Source of the DNA: Streptomyces sp. CBMA291
GTDB lineage: Bacteria; Actinomycetota; Actinomycetes; Streptomycetales; Streptomycetaceae
Length of the DNA: 64,000 nt
Reading direction: 5' to 3'
NCBI RefSeq assembly: GCF_014596525.1
Contig: NZ_MSJP01000028.1
Location: 25,944-89,943, forward strand
The notes under the pieces are model-generated. The model worked only from the letters and a program-made list of their open reading frames with translations, searched no databases and was not told the origin of the DNA. The translations under genes were made by a program, and so were the position numbers. How positions within the stretch are numbered: the stretch's first letter is position 1; every line of letters starts with the position of its first letter. Positions 33,868-41,964 of the stretch are shown in pieces.

Positions 33868-34541
33868 GCACCACCGAACAGAGTCCCGGATCCGGGACCG
33901 CCGAGCCGGTCCAGTACGACGAGGGTTTCGGCCCCGAGATCGGCGTCGGGCCGCACCCGGAGCCGTGGCCCGAGGGCGAGCGGTACGACCCCGAGCTGCT
34001 CGCCGAGGGCGACCGGCGCAATGTGGTGGACCGCTACCGGTACTGGACGCGGGAGGCGGTCGTCGCCGACCTCGACACCCGGCGCCACGACTTCCATGTG
34101 GCCGTGGAGAACTGGGGCCACGACTTCAACATCGGCTCGGTGGTTCGGACCGCCAACGCCTTCCTCGCCAAGGAGGTCCACATCGTGGGCCGCAGGCGCT
34201 GGAACCGGCGCGGCGCCATGGTCACCGACCGTTACCAGCACGTCCGGCACCACCCCGACACCGCGTCGCTGACCTCATGGGCGGCGGCCGAGGGCATCCC
34301 GGTCATCGGCATCGACAACCTGCCGGGCGCCGTGCCGCTGGAGCGGACCGTGCTGCCCCGCCGCTGTGTGCTGCTCTTCGGCCAGGAGGGCCCCGGGCTC
34401 ACCGAGGAGGCCCGCGCCCACGTGGAGATGGTCTGCTCGATCGCCCAGTTCGGCTCGACCCGCTCCATCAACGCGGGCGCCGCCGCCGCGATCGCCATGC
34501 ACGCGTGGGTGCAGCGGTACGCGGAGATCGAAGCCCCCTGA
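33864..34541 (+). CDS. TrmH/SpoU-family RNA 2'-O-methyltransferase
   Basis: A 225-residue SPOUT methyltransferase using S-adenosylmethionine to methylate a ribose in tRNA or rRNA. Motifs: NWGHDFNIGSVVRTANAF (motif 1, Asn and Arg), LLFGQEGPGLTEEA (motif 2) and STRSINAGAAAAIAMHAW (motif 3), forming the trefoil knot. The N-terminal ~50 residues are acidic and specific to actinobacterial members. GTG start overlaps the HTTM stop. Which RNA is modified cannot be told from sequence. Confidence 0.9.
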   Translation: MSTTEQSPGSGTAEPVQYDEGFGPEIGVGPHPEPWPEGERYDPELLAEGDRRNVVDRYRYWTREAVVADLDTRRHDFHVAVENWGHDFNIGSVVRTANAFLAKEVHIVGRRRWNRRGAMVTDRYQHVRHHPDTASLTSWAAAEGIPVIGIDNLPGAVPLERTVLPRRCVLLFGQEGPGLTEEARAHVEMVCSIAQFGSTRSINAGAAAAIAMHAWVQRYAEIEAP

Positions 34542-34554
34542 CGGGAGCGGCCCC

Positions 34555-34602
34555 CGCGCACGTGGGCGGGCCCGATCGGCCGCACCCCCCCCCACGCGCG
34601 CG
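34555..34602. terminator. Hairpin between the methyltransferase and paaN
   Basis: Arms 34555-34570 and 34587-34602 pair over 16 positions with two mismatches (CGCGCACGTGGGCGGG against CCCCCCCACGCGCGCG). It lies between convergent stops. Confidence 0.6.
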
Positions 34603-34615
34603 TGGCTCGCCCCGT

Positions 34616-36313
34616 TCAGGACTGGCGGCGGACCTCCACCACCCGGAAGCGGTGGGCGACGAAGGCGCCGTCGCACAGGGCGGCGTTCGCCGACGGGTTG
34701 CCCCCCGAGCCGTGGAAGTCGGAGAACGCGGCCGTCTGGTTCACGAAGACCCCGCCGGTGAGGTTCAGCGAGAGCTGCGCCGACTCCTCCAGGCAGACCT
34801 CCTCCACCGCGCGCTCGGTCTCCTCCGAGGTCGTGTACGCCCCCACGGTCATCGCGCCCTGCTCGCGGATCGTGCGCCGCAGCAGATCGAGGCCCTGTTC
34901 GGTGGAGTCCACCGAGACGGCGAAGGAGACGGGACCGAAGCACTCGGCGAGGAAGGCGGCCTGGTCGTCGGGCTTGGAGCCGTCCAGCTTCACGACGACC
35001 GGGGTGCGGACCACCGCGTCCGGGTACTCCGGGTTGACCACCTCGCGGGAGGCGAGGGCCACCTCGCCCAGGCCGGCGGCGGCCTCGACGCGTGCCTTCA
35101 CGTCCGGGTTGACCAGGGCGCCGAGCAGCCCGTTCGCCCGGGTGTCGTCGCCCAGCAGCCCGTCGATCGCGGCGGCGAGATCGGCGACCACCTCGTCGTA
35201 CGACTTGGGGCCCTGGTCGGTGGCGACGCCCTCGCGGGGGATCAGCAGGTTCTGCGGGGTGGTGCACATCTGGCCGCTGTACAGGGAGAGCGAGAACGCC
35301 AGGTTGCCGAGCATCCCCCGGTAGTCGTCGGTCGAGTCGATCAGGACCGTGTTGACCCCGGCCTTCTCCGTGTAGACCTGCGCCTGGCGTGCGTTCGCCT
35401 CCAGCCAGTCACCGAAGGCGGTGGAGCCCGTGTAGTCGACGATGCGGATCTCGGGCCGGACGGCGAGGGTCTTCGCGATGCCCTCGCCCGGCCGCTCGAC
35501 GGCGAGCGCCACCAGGTTCGGATCGAAACCGGCCTCGGCGAGGACCTCGCGGGCCACGCGGACGGTGAGCGCGAGCGGCAGCACCGCGCGCGGGTGGGGC
35601 TTGACCAGGACGGGGTTGCCGGTGGCGAGGGAGGCGAACAGGCCCGGATAGCCGTTCCAGGTGGGGAAGGTGTTGCAGCCGACGAGCAGGGCGACGCCCC
35701 GGCCGACCGGGGTGAACTCCTTGCTCAGCTCCAGGGGGTCGCGCTTGCCCTGCGGCTTGGACCAGTCGACCCGTCCGGCGGGCGTGCGGGTCTGCTCCTC
35801 GTACGCGTACGCCACGGCTTCCAGGCCCCGGTCCTGCGCGTGCGGGCCACCCGCCTGGAACGCCATCACGAACGCCTGCCCGCTGGTGTGCATGACGGCG
35901 TGCGCGAACTCGTGGGAGCGGGCGGAGATCCGGGACAGGATCTCCAGACAGACCAGGGCGCGGGTCTCCGGGCCTGCGTCCCGCCAGGCGGCGGTGCCCG
36001 CGCGCATCGCGGGCAGCAGGACGTCGATGTCGGGGTGCGGATACTCGATGCCGAGCGCGGGGCCGTACGGCGACGTCTCGCGGCCGGTCCAGTCGTCGGT
36101 GCCGGGCTGGTCGAGCTCGAAGCGGGTGTTCAGCACGGCCTGGTGGGCGGCGAGACCGGCCGCGGCGTCGAGCGAGCCGTCCGCCCCGTAGGCCTTCGGG
36201 TGCTCGGGGTGCGGCGACCAGTAGGCACGGGTCCGGATGGTGGCGAGCGCCTGATCGAGCGTGGGCCGGTGCTTCTCGGCCAGACGGTCGGTGGTCAGCT
36301 GAGCGGTGGCCAT
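34616..36313 (-). CDS. paaN: PaaN-type aldehyde dehydrogenase of phenylacetate catabolism
   Basis: A 565-residue aldehyde dehydrogenase superfamily protein of the PaaN group, thought to handle the ring-opened semialdehyde-CoA. Features: NTFPTWNGYPGLFASLATGNPVLVKPHP (cofactor-site region), VDYTGSTAFGDWLEANA (NAD-binding turn), catalytic Cys in SLYSGQMCTTPQNLL and C-terminal SDFHGSGGNPSANAALCDGAFVAHRFRVVEVRR. The ATG at 36313 gives the family N-terminus (TDRLAEKHRPTLDQALATIRTR); the much longer open frame upstream is a shadow of paaH. Divergent from paaH, with the operator 55-72 bp upstream. Confidence 0.93.
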   Translation of the reverse strand: MATAQLTTDRLAEKHRPTLDQALATIRTRAYWSPHPEHPKAYGADGSLDAAAGLAAHQAVLNTRFELDQPGTDDWTGRETSPYGPALGIEYPHPDIDVLLPAMRAGTAAWRDAGPETRALVCLEILSRISARSHEFAHAVMHTSGQAFVMAFQAGGPHAQDRGLEAVAYAYEEQTRTPAGRVDWSKPQGKRDPLELSKEFTPVGRGVALLVGCNTFPTWNGYPGLFASLATGNPVLVKPHPRAVLPLALTVRVAREVLAEAGFDPNLVALAVERPGEGIAKTLAVRPEIRIVDYTGSTAFGDWLEANARQAQVYTEKAGVNTVLIDSTDDYRGMLGNLAFSLSLYSGQMCTTPQNLLIPREGVATDQGPKSYDEVVADLAAAIDGLLGDDTRANGLLGALVNPDVKARVEAAAGLGEVALASREVVNPEYPDAVVRTPVVVKLDGSKPDDQAAFLAECFGPVSFAVSVDSTEQGLDLLRRTIREQGAMTVGAYTTSEETERAVEEVCLEESAQLSLNLTGGVFVNQTAAFSDFHGSGGNPSANAALCDGAFVAHRFRVVEVRRQS

Positions 36314-36367
36314 GAATGGACCAACTCCTCGTCGAGCTGGGCAGGGAGACGCGTACGGAGTTAGAGT

Positions 36368-36385
36368 AACCGAACGATCGGTCGG
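36368..36385. promoter_or_regulatory. PaaR-type operator between paaN and paaH
   Basis: AACCGAACGATCGGTCGG, the exact complement of the site before paaA; the core ACCGAACGATCGGT is near-palindromic. It sits in the divergent spacer and can control both paaN and paaH-paaR, so paaR would regulate itself. Confidence 0.8.
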
Positions 36386-36406
36386 GACAAGGGGGCCTGT
36401 CGAACC

Positions 36407-36415
36407 TGTGGATAA
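36407..36415 (-). promoter_or_regulatory. DnaA-box-like 9-mer
   Basis: TTATCCACA on the minus strand, 22 bp upstream of the paaH ATG. Confidence 0.4.
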
Positions 36416-36436
36416 CCCATCGGGGAGGATCACCCT

Positions 36437-38128
36437 ATGAGCGCCAACGTGACCGGCAGGGGGAGCGCGGACGTGACCGATCAGGGGAGCGCCGACGTGG
36501 CCGACGGGGGAAGCGACGGCGCGGCCGACCGGGGAAGCGGCGGTGGGACCGGCCGGGAGGGCGGCGAGGTGACCGTGACCGGGGGCGCGTCCGCCGCCGT
36601 GGCGCGGAGCCGTGCCGTCGCCGTCGTCGGCACCGGCACCATGGGCCAGGGAATCGCCCAGGTCGCCCTGGTCGCCGGGCACCCCGTGCGCCTCTACGAC
36701 AGCGCTCCCGGCCGTGCCGAGGAGGCCGCGAAGGCCCTCGCCGTCCGGCTGGACCGGCTCGTCGCGAAGGGGCGCATGGACGCCACCGCGCGCGAGGAGG
36801 CGCTGGGACGGCTGCACCCGGCCCGGGACCTCGCGGAACTCGCCGACGCGGCCCTCGTCGTCGAGGCGGTCGTCGAACTGCTCCCCGTCAAGCAACGGCT
36901 CTTCGCCGACCTGGAGGAGGTCGTCGCCGACGACACCGTCCTCGCCACCAACACCTCCTCCCTCTCCGTCACCGCCGTCGCGGGGGGTCTGCGCCTTCCG
37001 GGCCGGTTCGTCGGACTGCACTTCTTCAACCCGGCGCCGCTGCTCCCGCTGGTCGAGGTCGTCAGCGGCTTCGCCACCGATCCGGACGTGGCCACGCGCG
37101 CGTACGCCACGGTGAAGGGCTGGGGCAAGACCCCGGTGCGCTGCGCCGACACCCCCGGGTTCATCGTCAACCGGATCGCCCGCCCCTTCTACGCGGAGGC
37201 GCTGCGGGTGTTCGAGGAGGGCGCCGCCGACCCGGCCACCATCGACGCGGCCCTGCGCGAGTCCGGCGGATTCCGGATGGGTCCCTTCGAACTGACCGAT
37301 CTGATCGGCCAGGACGTCAACGAGGCCGTCACCCGCTCCGTCTGGGAGTCCTTCTACCAGGACCCCAAGTTCACGCCCTCGCTCGCGCAGCGCCGCCTCG
37401 TGGAGTCCGGGCGCCTCGGCCGCAAGACGGGCCGGGGCTGGTTCTCGTACGCGGAGGGCACCGAGCCGCCCGCCCCGCACACGGCGCCGCTCGCGGAGGC
37501 GCCGAAGCGGATCGCGGTCCGGGGCGATCTCGGCCCCGCCGAGCCCCTGGTGGGGCTCTTCGAGGCGGCCGGGATCCAGGTCCGGCGCAAGGGCGGCAAC
37601 GGGTACGTGCTGCTGCCCGGCGGTGGTCGGCTCTGCCTCGCCGACGGTGAGACCTCCTTCGAGTACGACACCGACGAGATCGTCTACTTCGACCTCGCGC
37701 TGGACTACGCGCGCGCGACCCGGATCGTCCTCTCGACCCGGGAAGGGACCTCGGAGGAGACGCTCGCCGAGGCGGTCGGGCTCTTCCAGGCCGTCGGCAA
37801 GCGGGTCTCCGTGATCGGCGACGTGCCCGGCATGATCGTGGCCCGTACGGTCGCCATGCTGGCCGATCTCGCGGCCGACGCCGTGGACCGGGGCGTGGCC
37901 ACCGCCGAGGACGTGGACACCGCCATGCGCCTGGGCGTCAACTACCCGGCGGGACCGCTCGAATGGGCCGCGAAGCTGGGCCACGCGCGCGTACGGGAGC
38001 TTCTCGACGCGCTGCACGAGCGCTACCCCACGGGCCGGTACGCGCCCAGCCTGGCCACCGCGCGCCGGGCGTACGCCGATGCCACCGATGACGCCGAGAC
38101 CGCGGAAGACGCGCAGGAGCCCCGATGA
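36437..38128 (+). CDS. paaH: 3-hydroxyacyl-CoA dehydrogenase PaaH
   Basis: A 563-residue NAD-dependent dehydrogenase for the beta-oxidation-like steps of phenylacetate breakdown. The Rossmann motif AVVGTGTMGQGIAQVALVAGH begins at about residue 58; NTSSLSVTAVA, GLHFFNPAPLLPLVEVV and TPGFIVNRIARPFYAEALRVFEEG follow; a second dimerisation domain (DVPGMIVARTVAMLADLAADAV, GVNYPAGPLEWAAKLG) ends the protein. The first ~50 residues are five 8-residue repeats (SADVTDQG type) encoded by a 24-bp array. ATG at 36437 has GGGGAGG upstream. It is coupled to paaR (ATGA). Confidence 0.93.
   Translation: MSANVTGRGSADVTDQGSADVADGGSDGAADRGSGGGTGREGGEVTVTGGASAAVARSRAVAVVGTGTMGQGIAQVALVAGHPVRLYDSAPGRAEEAAKALAVRLDRLVAKGRMDATAREEALGRLHPARDLAELADAALVVEAVVELLPVKQRLFADLEEVVADDTVLATNTSSLSVTAVAGGLRLPGRFVGLHFFNPAPLLPLVEVVSGFATDPDVATRAYATVKGWGKTPVRCADTPGFIVNRIARPFYAEALRVFEEGAADPATIDAALRESGGFRMGPFELTDLIGQDVNEAVTRSVWESFYQDPKFTPSLAQRRLVESGRLGRKTGRGWFSYAEGTEPPAPHTAPLAEAPKRIAVRGDLGPAEPLVGLFEAAGIQVRRKGGNGYVLLPGGGRLCLADGETSFEYDTDEIVYFDLALDYARATRIVLSTREGTSEETLAEAVGLFQAVGKRVSVIGDVPGMIVARTVAMLADLAADAVDRGVATAEDVDTAMRLGVNYPAGPLEWAAKLGHARVRELLDALHERYPTGRYAPSLATARRAYADATDDAETAEDAQEPR
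36449..36568 (+). repeat. Five in-frame 24-bp repeats at the start of paaH
   Basis: Units 36449-36472, 36473-36496, 36497-36520, 36521-36544 and 36545-36568, each resembling GTGACCGANCGGGGAAGCG plus 5 bases. They encode 8-residue repeats placed just before the Rossmann domain. Confidence 0.85.
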
Positions 38129-38718
38129 CGACCGCCAAGCGCGATACGTACACCCCCGAGACGCTGCTCTCGGTCGCCGTCCGGGTCTTCAACGACCGCG
38201 GCTACGACGGCACTTCCATGGAGCACCTGTCCAAGGCGGCGGGCATCTCCAAGTCGTCGATCTACCACCATGTCTCCGGCAAGGAGGAGCTGCTGCGGAG
38301 GGCCGTCAGCCGGGCGCTCGACGGGCTCTTCGCGATCCTCGACGAGCCGGAGGCGGGGCGCGGGCGGGCGGTCGAGCGGGTCGAGTACGTCACGCGCCGC
38401 ACGGTCGAGGTGCTGATAGCGGAACTGCCCTATGTGACGCTGCTGCTCCGGGTGCGGGGCAACACGGGCACCGAGCGGTGGGCGATGGAGCGGCGGCGCG
38501 AGTTCGACCAGAAGGTGGCCGAACTCCTGCGGTCCGCCGCCGAGGAGGGCGACCTCCGGGCCGATGTGGACATCCGGCTCGCGACCCGGCTCCTCTTCGG
38601 CATGATCAACTCCCTGGTGGAGTGGTACCGGCCGCACCCGGACGCCTCGGCGGACCGCGAGCAGCTCGCCGAGACCGTCGCACGCCTGGCCTTCGACGGG
38701 CTCAGGGCGGCCCGCTGA
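38125..38718 (+). CDS. paaR: TetR-family repressor, probable PaaR
   Basis: A 197-residue TetR regulator: N-terminal helix-turn-helix LLSVAVRVFNDRGYDGTSMEHLSKAAGISKSSIYHHVSGKEELL, then a helical ligand domain (LLFGMINSLVEWYRP). It is coupled to paaH (ATGA) and next to paa genes, so it is the probable PaaR released by phenylacetyl-CoA. The TetR-sized palindrome repeated before paaA, paaN/paaH and the E1alpha gene is its likely site; binding is inferred. Confidence 0.88.
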   Translation: MTTAKRDTYTPETLLSVAVRVFNDRGYDGTSMEHLSKAAGISKSSIYHHVSGKEELLRRAVSRALDGLFAILDEPEAGRGRAVERVEYVTRRTVEVLIAELPYVTLLLRVRGNTGTERWAMERRREFDQKVAELLRSAAEEGDLRADVDIRLATRLLFGMINSLVEWYRPHPDASADREQLAETVARLAFDGLRAAR

Positions 38719-38735
38719 GGCGGCACCGGGCGGGG

Positions 38736-38850
38736 TCCTGGGAGGGTTCCCGTCAGGTCCCGAAGAGGGGCCCCGTCACGTCCTGGGAGGGGTATCCCGT
38801 CAGGCCCTGAAGGGAGTCCCCGTCGGGACCCGAAGCGGGCTGCCGGGGGC
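38736..38850 (+). repeat. About five diverged 23-bp repeats after paaR
   Basis: Degenerate units resembling CCTGGGAGGG..CCCGTCAGGTC in succession. Each unit carries complementary GGG/CCC halves, so the array can also fold into several short hairpins between convergent paaR and the Lrp gene and may help end transcription. Confidence 0.65.
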
Positions 38851-38866
38851 TCCTGGAGCCGGGGCC

Positions 38867-39547
38867 TCACACCCCCGGGTCGGCGTTCAGGTCCGTCTCC
38901 TCGAAGACCAGCAACGTGCGCGTGGACAGCACCTCCGGGATCGACTGGAGCCGGGTGAGCACCAGCTCGCGCAGTGACCGGTTGTCCGGGGTGTGCACCA
39001 GGAGCAGTACGTCGAAGTCCCCGCTGACCAGCGCGATGTGGGAGGCTCCCGGCAGTGCTCTGAGCCGTTCGCGGACCGTGCGCCAGGAGTTCTGGACGAT
39101 CTTGAGCGTGATGTAGGCGGAGGCGCCGTGCCCCGCCCGCTCGTGGTTGACGCGGGCGCTGAAGCCCCGGATCACCCCGTCGTCCATGAGCCGGTTGATG
39201 CGCGCGTACGCGTTGGCCCGCGAGATGTGCACCCGCTCGGCCACCGAGCGCACCGAGGCCCGTCCGTCCGTCTGGAGCAGCCGCAGGATGTCGCGGTCGA
39301 TCGCGTCGAGCGGGCGGGCCGGAAGCACCTCGGGGAACATCCCGGACGGGGCGCTCAGCTCCTCCCCCGGAGCCTCGCCCTCACCCATGACGCCGCCCAG
39401 GTCCTCTCCGACGGCCTCCCTGAGGCCCTCGCCGACGACCCCGCCGACGCCCTCCCCGACAGCCTTTCCGATGCCTCCGCCGACGCCGTCACCCGTACCG
39501 CCCCCCGGATCCCCGCCCCGATCGACGGCCATTTGTTCATCCGCCAT
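38867..39547 (-). CDS. Lrp/AsnC-family regulator beside a 2-oxoacid dehydrogenase operon
   Basis: A 226-residue Lrp/AsnC protein: N-terminal helix-turn-helix (LDAIDRDILRLLQTDGRASVRSVAERVHISRANAYARINRLMDDGVIRGF, about 80-130) and a C-terminal RAM ligand domain (YITLKIV...HIALVSGDFDVLLLVHTPD). Residues ~12-70 are an unusual Gly/Glu/Val region of six 8-residue near-repeats (GEGVGGVV, GEGLREAV, GEDLGGVM). It is divergent from E1alpha and by analogy with BkdR probably controls that operon with branched-chain amino or oxo acids as effectors. GAGAGGCGGGGGG precedes the ATG. Confidence 0.9.
   Translation of the reverse strand: MADEQMAVDRGGDPGGGTGDGVGGGIGKAVGEGVGGVVGEGLREAVGEDLGGVMGEGEAPGEELSAPSGMFPEVLPARPLDAIDRDILRLLQTDGRASVRSVAERVHISRANAYARINRLMDDGVIRGFSARVNHERAGHGASAYITLKIVQNSWRTVRERLRALPGASHIALVSGDFDVLLLVHTPDNRSLRELVLTRLQSIPEVLSTRTLLVFEETDLNADPGV
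39374..39520 (-). repeat. In-frame 24-bp repeats in the Lrp gene N-terminus
   Basis: About six diverged 24-bp units (minus strand), encoding 8-residue repeats of the type G-E-G-x-G-x-x-V ahead of the helix-turn-helix. Same unit length as the paaH array, different sequence. Boundaries approximate. Confidence 0.6.
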
Positions 39548-39592
39548 GTCCCCCCGCCTCTCTCCGGTGGACGACCTGTACACATCCCAGGC

Positions 39593-39614
39593 TGTGGAGA
39601 ACCGTTTGTCCACA
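39593..39614. promoter_or_regulatory. Pair of DnaA-box-like 9-mers, one perfect Streptomyces type
   Basis: TTCTCCACA on the minus strand (39593-39601) and TTGTCCACA on the plus strand (39606-39614), head to head 4 bp apart, in the Lrp/E1alpha divergent spacer. TTGTCCACA is the preferred Streptomyces DnaA box. Confidence 0.5.
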
Positions 39615-39648
39615 GGCTGAAGGTGCCTGTAGCCAAAATGCCTCCACG

Positions 39649-39662
39649 ACCGAACAATCGGT
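39649..39662. promoter_or_regulatory. PaaR-type operator variant before E1alpha
   Basis: ACCGAACAATCGGT, one base from ACCGAACGATCGGT of the paaN/paaH site. It lies between the Lrp gene and E1alpha and suggests PaaR control of the 2-oxoacid dehydrogenase operon. Confidence 0.65.
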
Positions 39663-39733
39663 AGGTGAGGCGCGCCACACCCGCGCCACCCGCCTTCGGG
39701 TCTTATGCCCGCTCCCACGAGGAGGTGGACTCG

Positions 39734-40891
39734 TTGCAACAGCGCAGTTCGACAGTCCAAGAGCCGCCCGGTGCCGTCCCGTCCCACCGACCCGTCCCGC
39801 CGCCCGCCTGGCAGCCCCGTACCGACCCCGCACCCCTGCTGCCCGAAACCGAGCCGCTGCGCGTGCTCGGCACCGACGCCGTGGCCGACGCCGACCCCGC
39901 GCTGCTGCTCCGGCTCTACGCGGAGCTGGTCCGCGGCCGCCGGTACAACGCCCAGGCCACCGCCCTCACCAAGCAGGGCAGGCTCGCCGTCTACCCGTCC
40001 ACCACCGGGCAGGAGGCGTGCGAGATCGCCGCCGCGCTCGCCCTGGAGGACCGGGACTGGCTCTTCCCCTCCTACCGCGACACGCTCGCGGCCGTCGCCC
40101 GGGGCCTCGACCCCGTCCAGGCGCTGACCCTGCTGCGCGGCGACTGGCACACCGGCTACGACCCGCACGAGTACCGCGTCGCACCGCTCTGCACCCCGCT
40201 GGCGACCCAGCTCCCGCACGCGGTGGGCCTGGCCCACGCCGCCCGGCTCAAGGGCGACGACGTGGTCGCCCTCGCCATGGTCGGCGACGGCGGCACCAGC
40301 GAGGGCGACTTCCACGAGGCGCTGAACTTCGCGGCCGTCTGGCAGGCACCCGTGGTCTTCCTCGTACAGAACAACGGCTTCGCGATCTCCGTACCGCTGG
40401 CCAAGCAGACCGCCGCCCCCACCCTCGCCCACAAGGCCGTGGGATACGGGATGCCCGGCCGGCTCGTCGACGGCAACGACGCGGTCGCCGTCCACCAGGT
40501 GCTCACCGAGGCCGTCACCCGCGCCCGGCGCGGCGGCGGACCGACCCTGGTCGAGGCCGTCACCTACCGGATCGACGCCCACACCAACGCCGACGACGCC
40601 ACCCGCTACCGCGCGCCCGGCGAGGTCGAGGCCTGGCGTGCCCACGACCCGATCCTGCTGCTCGAACGGGACCTCACCGCGCGCGGTCTGCTCGACGAGG
40701 ACGGCAGGCGCGCGGCGGCCGAAGCCGCCGAGACGATGGCGGCCGAGCTGCGCGAACGGATGAACGCCGACCCGGTGCTCGACCCGATGGACCTCTTCTC
40801 CCATGTGTACGCGGAGCAGACGGCGCAGCTGCGCGAACAGGCGGCGCAGCTGCGCGCCGAGCTCGAAGCCGAGGGCGAGGGAGAGGCGTGA
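39734..40891 (+). CDS. bkdA: 2-oxoacid dehydrogenase E1 component, alpha subunit (first cluster)
   Basis: A 385-residue thiamine-diphosphate E1alpha. The ThDP motif runs from VGDGGTSEGDFHEALNF to FLVQNN (GDG-x26-NN); YPSTTGQEACEIAAALAL, LFPSYRD and TYRIDAHTNADDATRY are family blocks. The architecture fits branched-chain 2-oxoacid dehydrogenase. The TTG at 39734 is chosen because GGAGG (39721-39725) lies 8 bp before it; in-frame GTGs at 39725 and 39665 are alternatives. It is the first gene of E1alpha-E1beta-E2, supplying branched acyl-CoA for catabolism and fatty-acid primers. Confidence 0.9.
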   Translation: MQQRSSTVQEPPGAVPSHRPVPPPAWQPRTDPAPLLPETEPLRVLGTDAVADADPALLLRLYAELVRGRRYNAQATALTKQGRLAVYPSTTGQEACEIAAALALEDRDWLFPSYRDTLAAVARGLDPVQALTLLRGDWHTGYDPHEYRVAPLCTPLATQLPHAVGLAHAARLKGDDVVALAMVGDGGTSEGDFHEALNFAAVWQAPVVFLVQNNGFAISVPLAKQTAAPTLAHKAVGYGMPGRLVDGNDAVAVHQVLTEAVTRARRGGGPTLVEAVTYRIDAHTNADDATRYRAPGEVEAWRAHDPILLLERDLTARGLLDEDGRRAAAEAAETMAAELRERMNADPVLDPMDLFSHVYAEQTAQLREQAAQLRAELEAEGEGEA

Positions 40892-41964
40892 TGACGACCG
40901 CGACGACCGGTGCCGCGACGGGCCGGACCGCCGGAGCCGGTGGGGCCGCCGGCGCGGCCGGGCCCGGTGGGCGGCCCAAACCGGCCACCATGGCGCAGGC
41001 GCTCCAGCGCGCGATGCGCGACGCGATGGCCGAGGACCCGACCGTCCATGTGATGGGCGAGGACGTCGGCACCCTCGGCGGCGTCTTCCGGGTCACCGAC
41101 GGGCTCGCCAAGGAGTTCGGCGAGGACCGCTGCACCGACACCCCGCTGGCCGAGGCGGGCATCCTCGGCGCGGCCGTCGGCATGGCCATGTACGGGCTGC
41201 GCCCGGTGGTCGAGATGCAGTTCGACGCGTTCGCCTACCCGGCGTTCGAGCAGCTGATCTCGCATGTGGCGCGGATGCGGAACCGTACGCGCGGCGCGAT
41301 GCCGATGCCGATCGTCATCCGTGTCCCGTACGGCGGCGGGATCGGCGGCGTCGAGCACCACAGCGACTCCTCGGAGGCCTACTACACGGCCACTCCGGGG
41401 CTCCACGTCGTCACCCCGGCCACCGTCGAGGACGCCTACGGGCTGCTGCGCGCGGCCATCGCGTCGGACGACCCGGTGGTCTTCCTGGAGCCCAAGCGGC
41501 TCTACTGGTCCAAGTCCGACTGGTCGCCCGAGGCGCCCGCGCCCGTCGAACCCATCGGCAGGGCCGTCGTCCGCCGCCCCGGTGCCGGGGCCACCCTGAT
41601 CACCTACGGCCCCTCCGTGCCGGTCTGCCTTGAGGCGGCCGAGGCGGCGCGGGCCGAGGGCTGGGACCTGGAGGTCGTCGACCTGCGCTCGCTCGTGCCC
41701 TTCGACGACGAGACCGTCTGCGCCTCGGTACGGCGCACCGGCCGCGCGGTCGTGGTCCACGAGGCGACCGGCTTCGGCGGGCCCGGCGCGGAGATCGCCG
41801 CGCGCGTGACCGAGCGCTGCTTCCACCATCTGGAGGCGCCGGTGCTGCGGGTCACCGGCTTCGACATCCCGTATCCGCCGCCGATGCTGGAGCGGCACCA
41901 TCTCCCGGGCGTGGACCGGGTCCTGGACGCGGTCGCGCGGTTGCAGTGGGAGGCGGGAAGCTGA
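40891..41964 (+). CDS. bkdB: 2-oxoacid dehydrogenase E1 component, beta subunit (first cluster)
   Basis: A 357-residue E1beta (transketolase-like). Blocks: MAQALQRAMRDAMAEDPTVHVMGEDVGTLGGVFRVTDGL, TPLAEAGILGAAVGMAMYGLRPVVEMQF, RVPYGGGIGGVEHHSDSSEAYY and the C-terminal transketolase domain (VVDLRSLVPFDDETV...VVHEATGFGGPGAEIAARV). Residues 1-32 are a Thr/Ala/Gly extension. ATG overlaps the E1alpha stop by one base (TGATG) and the E2 ATG overlaps its own stop likewise, so the three are tightly coupled. Confidence 0.94.
   Translation: MTTATTGAATGRTAGAGGAAGAAGPGGRPKPATMAQALQRAMRDAMAEDPTVHVMGEDVGTLGGVFRVTDGLAKEFGEDRCTDTPLAEAGILGAAVGMAMYGLRPVVEMQFDAFAYPAFEQLISHVARMRNRTRGAMPMPIVIRVPYGGGIGGVEHHSDSSEAYYTATPGLHVVTPATVEDAYGLLRAAIASDDPVVFLEPKRLYWSKSDWSPEAPAPVEPIGRAVVRRPGAGATLITYGPSVPVCLEAAEAARAEGWDLEVVDLRSLVPFDDETVCASVRRTGRAVVVHEATGFGGPGAEIAARVTERCFHHLEAPVLRVTGFDIPYPPPMLERHHLPGVDRVLDAVARLQWEAGS

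Noticed and set aside
34616..38017. A single 1133-residue minus-strand protein covering paaN and its upstream region
   Set aside because: The part beyond 36313 is antisense to paaH; family similarity begins at the ATG at 36313.
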